A stretch of DNA of 10,077 nt from Patescibacteria group bacterium (GTDB taxonomy: Bacteria > Patescibacteriota > Minisyncoccia > Phycocordibacterales > UBA2100), in contig WFWK01000012.1 in assembly GCA_015491135.1 (NCBI GenBank), positions 1 through 10,077 of the forward strand, written 5' to 3'. The notes below the pieces were generated by a model, which did not search any database, was not told the DNA's origin, and was given only the letters and a program-made list of their open reading frames with translations. Shown here piece by piece: positions 5,784-10,077 of this stretch. The position numbers were made by a program, and so were the translations under genes. The number at the start of each line of letters is the position of its first letter. Positions within the stretch are counted from its first letter, which is position 1.

Positions 5784-6251
5784 ATGAGTGACGACAAACA
5801 ATATTTAACACAAGCAAAACTTGACGAGTTGCTGGCCGAGCTTGAAGAGTTGAAAACGGTTAAAAGAAAAGAAGTGGCCGAGCAACTTGAATATGCGCGC
5901 TCTTTGGGCGACCTCTCTGAGAATGCCGAGTACAAGGAGGCAAGAGAATTGCAGGCAACAATAGAAGGAAGAATTTCTGAACTTGAATATATAATAGCAA
6001 ACGCTGAGGTTATAAAAGAATCAAAAGGTGATGAGGTTGCAATTGGTTCAAAAGTAAAAATTGTCAAAGTTGGCGAAAAAGAAGAAAGGGAATATGAAAT
6101 AGTCGGTCCAGCTGAAGCCAATATGAAAGAGAGGAAAATTTCTCATATTTCTCCTTTGGGAGCGGCGATGCTTGGCAAAAAGAAGGGGCAGTTTTTTGAA
6201 TTTGAAACTCCAAACGGAATGGTTAAGTACAAAATCATAGATATAAAATAA
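5784..6251 (+). CDS. greA: Transcript cleavage factor GreA
   Basis: The 155-residue protein matches GreA length and organisation. An N-terminal antiparallel coiled coil (about 7-76) carries the tip motif LGDLSENAEYKEAR with acidic Asp43 and Glu46, the counterparts of E. coli D41/E44. A C-terminal FKBP-like globular domain (about 80-155) holds the conserved ISPLGAAMLGKKKG (122-135). GreA enters the secondary channel of RNA polymerase and stimulates cleavage of backtracked RNA so that elongation resumes. It lies 44 nt upstream of lysS in the same direction. lysS has its own promoter in that gap, so cotranscription is possible but not required. The start at ATG 5784 gives the usual N terminus. 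Nothing is missing or unusual. Confidence 0.97.
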   Translation: MSDDKQYLTQAKLDELLAELEELKTVKRKEVAEQLEYARSLGDLSENAEYKEARELQATIEGRISELEYIIANAEVIKESKGDEVAIGSKVKIVKVGEKEEREYEIVGPAEANMKERKISHISPLGAAMLGKKKGQFFEFETPNGMVKYKIIDIK

Positions 6252-6261
6252 CTGAAACTAA

Positions 6262-6289
6262 TTGAAACAAAACACTTTTGTGTTAATCT
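6262..6289 (+). promoter_or_regulatory. Promoter of lysS, probably leaderless
   Basis: TTGAAA (6262-6267), a 16-nt spacer and TAATCT (6284-6289) are followed after 6 nt by the ATG at 6296. A small hairpin AACAC-TTTT-GTGTT (6271-6284) lies across the spacer and could be a weak terminator for greA or a coincidence. Confidence 0.45.
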
Positions 6290-6295
6290 GAGAGT

Positions 6296-7870
6296 ATGGT
6301 TTTTTGGGCCGATAAAATCGTCAATGAGATAGAAAAAAAGCTGAGCAAAACTATAATGCAAAAAGCTCCTTTGCTTGTGCGCGATGAGAAAACCTTAAGC
6401 GGGCGAGTGCATATCGGCTCTATGCGCGGAGTTGCAATTCACGGGATAGTAAATGATGTTTTAAACGAAAGAGGGATATCTTCGGAATTTCAATATGAGC
6501 TTAATGACTTTGACGCAATGGATGATATTCCATCTTATCTTGATAAAAATGAATATGAAAAATATTTGGGAGTTCAGTTGTATAAAATCCCTTCTCCGGA
6601 TGGGAGTGCTGAGAATTTTGCAGAATATTTTGGGCGAGAATTTGTGCAAGTTATAAAAGATGCCGGATTTGATGCGCGCTTTTATAGATTAAGCGAAGTT
6701 TACAAATCCGGCAAGATGGATGAGGCGATTGAAAAAGCCATTTTAAATAAAGATAAAATAAGAGAAATTTACAAGAGAGTATCCGGCTCTGAAAAGCCTG
6801 AAGACTGGTTGCCCGTGCAGGTTGTGTGCCAAAATTGCGGTAAAATCTCTACAACAAAAGCAATATCATTTGACGGGAAAGAAGTTACATACGTTTGCAA
6901 AGAAGACCAGGTCAAATGGGCCAAAGGGTGTGGTCATAAAGGAAAAACTTCTCCGTTTAAAGGCGGGGCTTCTCTTCCTTGGAAAGTGGAGTGGGCAGCA
7001 AAATTCTACGCTTTGGGTGTTGATGTTGAAGGTGCCGGAAAAGATCACAGCACCAAAGGAGGAGCGCGCGATGTTGCAAATGCGATAGCTAAAGAAGTGT
7101 ACGGCATAAAGCCACCGTTTGATATACCTTATGAGTTTTTCCTTGTTGGAGGAGCAAAAATGTCCTCTTCCAAAGGAAGAGGGAGTTCGGCAAAAGAGAT
7201 AAGCGAAATGCTTCCGAAGGAGATTTTCAGAACTTTGCTTCTTGCAAAACGTCCGATGCAAACCATAGACTTTAATCCCGAAGGGGATACAATTCCCAAC
7301 CTTTTTGATTTGCATGATTCACTGGCGGAGGATTATTGGAGCAGTGTTGAGAGTGATACGGTTATACTGTTTGGTTTGATTTATAAAAACAATCCTCCGG
7401 AGAAAATGTTTTTGCCTCGTTTTTCAACTGTTGCTTATCTTGTGCAGATGCCACATGTCTCTTTGGTTGAAGAATTTGAAAAAATAAAAGAAGACAAATT
7501 AACCGAGGCGGAAAAATATGAATTGCAAAAACGTGTTAAGTACGCTCAATCTTGGCTTGAGAAATACGCTCCGGAGAAATACATTTTCAAAATTAGGCAG
7601 AATCTGCCGAACATTTCTCTTACTGATATACAAAAAAGCGCTCTTGGGGAGTTGCTTAAGTTTATAGAAAATAATAAGAGCTACACCGGGGAGCAAATGC
7701 ATGCAAAGTTGCACGAGATTAAAAAAGAATCCGGAATTGACCCGCGCGAGTTTTTCTCAGCAATTTACAGAATTATTTTAGATAAAGACTCCGGTCCGAA
7801 AGCGGGATGGTTTTTGTCTGTTTTAGATAGAGATTTTCTGATAAACAGACTAAAAGAGGCGATAAAGTAG
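6296..7870 (+). CDS. lysS: Class I lysyl-tRNA synthetase
   Basis: The 524-residue protein has the archaeal-type class I LysRS architecture, unrelated to the class II enzyme of most bacteria. It charges tRNA-Lys with lysine through a Rossmann-fold active site. The N terminus VFWADKIVNEIEKK is typical. The HIGH motif is HIGS (39-42) in GRVHIGSMRG, followed by LNDFDAMDDIP (69-79). A zinc-binding insertion has CQNCGK (178-183), Cys201 and CGH (212-214). GAGKDHSTKGGARD (246-259) is the conserved lysine-site region, and KMSSSKG (288-294) is the KMSKS loop. The helical anticodon-binding part extends to the end, and the length is normal. ATG 6296 yields the expected N terminus and has no Shine-Dalgarno. 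Class I LysRS is known from archaea and scattered bacteria including spirochaetes and some alphaproteobacteria. Confidence 0.97.
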   Translation: MVFWADKIVNEIEKKLSKTIMQKAPLLVRDEKTLSGRVHIGSMRGVAIHGIVNDVLNERGISSEFQYELNDFDAMDDIPSYLDKNEYEKYLGVQLYKIPSPDGSAENFAEYFGREFVQVIKDAGFDARFYRLSEVYKSGKMDEAIEKAILNKDKIREIYKRVSGSEKPEDWLPVQVVCQNCGKISTTKAISFDGKEVTYVCKEDQVKWAKGCGHKGKTSPFKGGASLPWKVEWAAKFYALGVDVEGAGKDHSTKGGARDVANAIAKEVYGIKPPFDIPYEFFLVGGAKMSSSKGRGSSAKEISEMLPKEIFRTLLLAKRPMQTIDFNPEGDTIPNLFDLHDSLAEDYWSSVESDTVILFGLIYKNNPPEKMFLPRFSTVAYLVQMPHVSLVEEFEKIKEDKLTEAEKYELQKRVKYAQSWLEKYAPEKYIFKIRQNLPNISLTDIQKSALGELLKFIENNKSYTGEQMHAKLHEIKKESGIDPREFFSAIYRIILDKDSGPKAGWFLSVLDRDFLINRLKEAIK

Positions 7871-7887
7871 TACGATGAAAAATAAAA

Positions 7888-7920
7888 AACCCGCGCGAAA
7901 GCCTTGCTTTCGCGCGGGTT
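7888..7920. terminator. Intrinsic terminator between lysS and the receiver gene
   Basis: A perfect 14-bp stem, AACCCGCGCGAAAG (7888-7901) and its complement (7907-7920), encloses a 5-nt loop. On the minus strand the stem is followed by a run of T, making it a strong terminator for the receiver gene ending at 7925. The plus-strand tail is poorer but it also lies directly after lysS, so it probably serves both. Confidence 0.9.
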
Positions 7921-7924
7921 CTCA

Positions 7925-8284
7925 TTAGCCGGATACACTCTCAAGCGCCATCTCAAGCGCTCGGATTACTTCTGATAATTTGTAAGGCTTTGAGAGAAAA
8001 TCAACAGCTCCGGCATCCTCAGCCGGTTTTTTGTTGCTTTCATCTCCCGAGGTGGAAATCGCTGCCACCCCCAAAGAATGTGCTTTTGGTATGACCTTCT
8101 CCCATGAGCGACCATCTGGCAGATCGCAATCCGTAAAGAGAAGACTTACATTCTCGTTCTCCAGAATCTCCAAGGCGTTTTCAATGTCAGACGCTTTGGA
8201 AACTTCAAAACCTGCCCGCTGTAGATAAATCGCTAAAACGTTGAGCAGTTGAAGATCATCTTCCAGTACAAGAAGTTTTATCAT
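7925..8284 (-). CDS. Stand-alone response-regulator receiver protein
   Basis: This 119-residue protein consists only of a CheY-type receiver domain. The acidic pocket is Glu8-Asp9-Asp10, the phospho-acceptor is Asp52 in FTDCDLPDG, the switch Thr78/Ser79 lies in ISTSGD, and the conserved lysine is Lys99 in SKPY. All key residues are present, so it should accept phosphate from a histidine kinase. There is no DNA-binding or enzymatic output domain, so it must act through protein contacts or as a phosphorelay intermediate, as CheY and Spo0F do. No kinase or chemotaxis gene is nearby. ATG 8284 is fixed by an AAGGAG site 6 nt upstream. It is convergent with lysS and shares its terminator; an IS110 element lies just upstream and may have altered its promoter. 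Confidence 0.93.
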   Translation of the reverse strand: MIKLLVLEDDLQLLNVLAIYLQRAGFEVSKASDIENALEILENENVSLLFTDCDLPDGRSWEKVIPKAHSLGVAAISTSGDESNKKPAEDAGAVDFLSKPYKLSEVIRALEMALESVSG

Positions 8285-8290
8285 CTACTT

Positions 8291-8296
8291 CTCCTT
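8291..8296 (-). promoter_or_regulatory. Shine-Dalgarno for the receiver gene
   Basis: On the minus strand AAGGAG lies 6 nt before the ATG at 8284 and fixes the start. Upstream, a TTGACA at about 8407-8402 and a TTGACT at 8369-8364 are -35-like but neither has a well-spaced -10, so no promoter is assigned. Confidence 0.8.
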
Positions 8297-8382
8297 TCTG
8301 TTTGGTTAATTTGGGGAGACATTTCCGTTTATTCTGGCAACACTTTGACACGAATTTGCCTCAAGTCAACAGTATAATATTG

Positions 8383-8395
8383 AACTTACAAGATC
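8383..8395 (+). repeat. Candidate IS110 terminal inverted repeat, transposase 3' side
   Basis: AACTTACAAGATC pairs with the sequence at 9872-9885 in inverted orientation. It lies 111 bp beyond the transposase stop codon. Confidence 0.45.
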
Positions 8396-8451
8396 TTTAT
8401 GTCAACAAACAACACTCTCACACACCATCAAACCACTATTAAAACACCAAA

Positions 8452-8476
8452 GCTTTGAAAGCTTCTTTTTCAAAGC
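8452..8476. terminator. Hairpin downstream of the IS110 transposase
   Basis: GCTTTGAAA (8452-8460) and TTTCAAAGC (8468-8476) form a 9-bp stem with a 7-nt loop, 30 bp beyond the transposase stop. It may terminate transposase transcription or be part of the element's end. The T-tract on the minus strand is interrupted, so a terminator role is tentative. Confidence 0.4.
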
Positions 8477-8505
8477 ACGCTTCTTTAAGTTACACACAAC
8501 AGAGA

Positions 8506-9615
8506 TTAATCGGAAAGTTGTTTCAGTGTTGTATAAACTCTTCTTGCTATGTACCTTTTAAGACTTCTTAAGGCGGAGAGTTTTGATTTTCCTTCTTGCA
8601 GTTTCTTTTCGTAATATTTCTTGCCGTCGGTATCTTTTGCGATTTGAGCTAAGGCTATGTAATGCAAGGCTTTGTTGAGGTTCTTGTTGCCCATCTTGTT
8701 TATCAGTATCTTGGTTCTTGAAGCGCTTGAACGTTCTTTTGGAGACACTATCGCATATGAGGCAAAGTGAGATTCGCTTTTGAATCTGTCAATATCACCA
8801 ACTTCGGAGACGATAGTGCACGCCGCAGTAGTTCCGCAACCGTACAACTCCTCTTTCAGTTTCTTCACTTCTTTTTATTTGACTTGCAATCTTCTGTATT
8901 TTCTCGTTAAGTTTTGCCAAAGCTTCTCTTAAAAACATAATCTCCTCAAGTTTAACAATGACAATCTCAAGAACAAAAGATTGGTATTTTGTGTTATCGT
9001 CCATGTTGTGTTGCAAAGAGGTTCTCTTTTGTTCAAGGAGTTCTTTCATTTCAACAATAACAAAATTTTTGTTTAAGTTTTTCTCAAGAGAGCTTATCTT
9101 TGTATCGTCACCGAAAAACAAATGAATCATTGCGTGCGCTCTGTTTAGATTTGCCGTTGTCTTCTTTAGAATATCCTCTCTTTCTTTGACAAGAAGCTTT
9201 AAAGCTTTCTTTAGTTGATTTTGTTTTGTATACTTGAACTTAAGTGGCAGAGCGCTTTCTGTCTCAAACAAAGCGAGTTTTGCCACATACAAAGCGTCTG
9301 TTTTGTCATTTTTGTTTTTTCGTCCTCTCATCTTTCGCTAAGATATGAGGGAATATGACAGACGTGCACACTGTTTAAGTCCATCATTGCTTTTGCTATA
9401 TGGACTCCAAAAAACTCCGTATCCTCAAGAGCTACAACAACTTTCTTTCCTTGAGAAGATACGGAGTTTATTTGGTCAACCAGTTTGTGCTCTTGAGTGT
9501 TTGTAAAGTTTAAACTTGCGAATTCTCTGCCAAAGTTGTCCACAAACACCGCAGTGTGAGTGTATTTGTGGGTATCAACTCCCACAACAACCGTGTTTTC
9601 ATCTATGTGTATCAT
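8506..9615 (-). pseudogene. IS110-family transposase with two frameshifts
   Basis: The transposase is spread over three frames. Frame one (9615-9328) gives the DEDD start: VVVGVDTHK with the first Asp and VVALEDTEF with Glu. Frame two (about 9331-8877) gives RGRKNKNDKTDAL with the remaining Asp residues, then a coiled-coil linker. Frame three (about 8871-8506) is the Transposase_20 domain: GCGTTAACTIVSEVGDIDRF, a serine-rich catalytic segment SPKERSSASR and NKMGNKNLNKAL. Frames one and three are the same register, so the indels compensate: one base lost near 9328-9332 (SER|MRGRK, stop and ATG overlap as ATGA) and one A gained in the A-run at 8872-8876. Repaired, it would be about 369 residues, normal for the family. 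ATG 9615 is preferred to GTG 9660 because family members begin shortly before the VDTHK strand. Real decay is likeliest; sequencing indels are possible. Confidence 0.85.
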
Positions 9616-9871
9616 GATTTGTTTTTTAAGTTTGTATAACTGTACAGCCACATCGACCACCTTTGACTTAACGTTTTCATTTGATACTTCTTTATTCCGG
9701 TCATCTTCCTCTTAAAAGAAGAGACAATACTCTATCTGACCAAAACAAAAACAGCCAAAGACAAACCTTCCAAGGACAATTCCGACCGAGTCACTTTTTA
9801 AAAAGGACATGACCTTGTCAGTCACTAGGAATGTTTGCTGTGGCTTGGGTTAATTTAGCATAGAGTGTTCG
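9616..9871 (-). ncRNA. Candidate IS110 bridge-RNA region (5' non-coding end)
   Basis: About 256 nt upstream of the transposase have no coding potential but contain several short hairpins: CTCTT/AAGAG (9709-9723), a 12-bp palindrome CTTTTTAAAAAG (9794-9805), and a possible long-range pairing ATTCC (9779-9783) with GGAAT (9828-9832). GACCTTGT at 9811-9818 repeats the GACCTTGT of the element's end at 9872-9879. In IS110-group elements this region encodes the bridge RNA whose donor loop pairs with the element's own ends, so such a repeat is expected. The RNA ends and fold are not established here. Confidence 0.45.
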
Positions 9872-9885
9872 GACCTTGTAAAGTT
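9872..9885 (+). repeat. Candidate IS110 terminal inverted repeat, transposase 5' side
   Basis: GACCTTGTAAAGTT is the inverted partner of 8383-8395. Its first eight bases recur as a direct repeat at 9811-9818 inside the non-coding leader. Confidence 0.45.
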
Positions 9886-9900
9886 ATTTACTTGAGAGAT

Positions 9901-9929
9901 TTGCGTTTTGATTTGTTTTTTTACATAAT
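9901..9929 (+). promoter_or_regulatory. Promoter of the exonuclease-like gene, probably leaderless
   Basis: TTGCGT (9901-9906), a 17-nt spacer and CATAAT (9924-9929) end 6 nt before the ATG at 9936. The T-rich spacer and the AGTACAAT just before the start resemble the greA promoter region at 5747-5774. Confidence 0.45.
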
Positions 9930-9935
9930 AGTACA

Positions 9936-10077
9936 ATGCTTGTTTTAGATGTTGAAGCTTCAGGAGTAAACTATAACAAACACTCAATTGTGTCATTAGG
10001 GGCTTTGGATTTGCAAAACCCCAAGAACAGATTTTATGCCGAATGCAGAATTTGGGACGGAGCTCATATATCCAAAG
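9936..10077 (+). CDS. DEDD exonuclease-like protein, N-terminal fragment
   Basis: The frame starts at ATG 9936 and stays open for 47 codons until the window ends, so the gene is incomplete only because of the window edge. The protein begins MLVLDVEASG with the Asp-x-Glu of exonuclease motif I (Asp5, Glu7). It continues NKHSIVSLGAL and FYAECRIWDGAHIS, which match the first strands of DnaQ-like or RNase-T-like DEDD 3'-5' exonucleases, where two metal ions bound by Asp and Glu residues drive hydrolysis. Motifs II and III lie beyond the window, so the exact subfamily (oligoribonuclease, DNA proofreading subunit or other) cannot be told. No Shine-Dalgarno is present; a -10 hexamer ends 6 nt upstream. 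Confidence 0.8.
   Translation, partial: MLVLDVEASGVNYNKHSIVSLGALDLQNPKNRFYAECRIWDGAHISK

Larger units (their letters stand above)
8383..9885 (-). mobile_element. IS110-family insertion sequence, about 1.5 kb
   Basis: The element is defined by an IS110-type transposase (DEDD nuclease plus Transposase_20 domains) on the minus strand. Candidate ends are an imperfect inverted repeat, AACTTACAAGATC (8383-8395) and GACCTTGTAAAGTT (9872-9885), matching over 14 positions with one gap and one mismatch. They enclose 1503 bp, the usual IS110 size. About 120 nt of non-coding DNA follow the transposase and about 270 nt precede it. IS110 elements make no target duplication, so the exact borders cannot be confirmed here. 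The IS110 group normally lacks inverted repeats and the IS1111 group has subterminal ones, so subgroup is undecided. Confidence 0.6.

Noticed and set aside
5765..6121. Serine-rich minus-strand frame over greA
   Set aside because: It is the antisense shadow of a certain greA gene; its serine and phenylalanine richness reflects complementing charged GreA codons.
6866..7315. 149-codon minus-strand frame over lysS
   Set aside because: Antisense shadow of class I LysRS; no recognisable domain or start signals.
8345..8378. TTGACA ... TATAAT on the plus strand as a promoter
   Set aside because: The spacer is 22 nt, too long, and no plus-strand gene follows.
9326..9340. Programmed -1 frameshift site in the transposase
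   Set aside because: No X XXY YYZ slippery heptamer precedes the ATGA overlap, and a second opposite shift downstream fits decay or sequence error better. IS110 transposases are normally single-frame.
1..10077. UGA recoding as in some candidate-phyla bacteria
   Set aside because: The intact genes contain no in-frame TGA and end in TAA or TAG; the TGA codons in the transposase are explained by frameshifts.
1..10077. CRISPR array
   Set aside because: No regularly spaced repeat series was seen on reading the window.

Overview
The window is low-GC bacterial DNA using the standard code; every intact gene ends in TAA or TAG. Tightly packed genes, an archaeal-type class I lysyl-tRNA synthetase, a tRNA without an encoded CCA end, and several genes that seem to be transcribed from their own start codon would all fit a candidate-phyla-radiation (Patescibacteria) genome. 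That placement is an inference; no marker here proves it.

Positions 1-2970 hold what looks like a complete restriction-modification module. The first gene fuses a full-length LexA (winged helix, Ala-Gly cleavage site, Ser/Lys dyad) to a full-length cytosine-5 DNA methyltransferase. Converging on it, with a 14-bp tail overlap, is a two-gene operon on the minus strand: an XRE-type controller and a protein with a PD-(D/E)XK-like nuclease signature. Each transcription unit has its own symmetric operator candidate: TTTTCGAT/ATCGAAAA around the -10 of the fusion, and a perfect 19-bp palindrome between the -35 and -10 of the controller operon. The suggested system is an R-M unit with two regulators, one of them potentially wired to the RecA/SOS response.

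Positions 2980-3300 hold a GC-richer, structured non-coding stretch with a long imperfect inverted repeat, followed by tRNA-Ser(GGA) on the minus strand. Next come two convergent genes sharing a perfect bidirectional terminator: an unrecognised protein with ATP-grasp-like sequence blocks (3483-4331) and a zinc metallopeptidase-like protein with an HEMGH motif (4388-5659).

Positions 5747-7920 carry housekeeping genes: greA, then class I lysS, ending at a strong hairpin terminator shared with a convergent stand-alone response-regulator receiver (7925-8284).

Positions 8383-9885 are an IS110-family insertion sequence. Its transposase is broken by two compensating frameshifts. Its candidate ends carry an imperfect inverted repeat, part of which recurs in the 5' non-coding region where IS110 elements encode their bridge RNA. 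The window closes with the first 47 codons of a DEDD exonuclease-like gene.

A window-wide pattern is that five genes lacking a Shine-Dalgarno have a TTG-type -35, a 16-17 nt spacer and a -10 hexamer only 6-9 nt before the start codon. That is the layout expected of leaderless transcripts. Two other genes have textbook Shine-Dalgarno sites instead.
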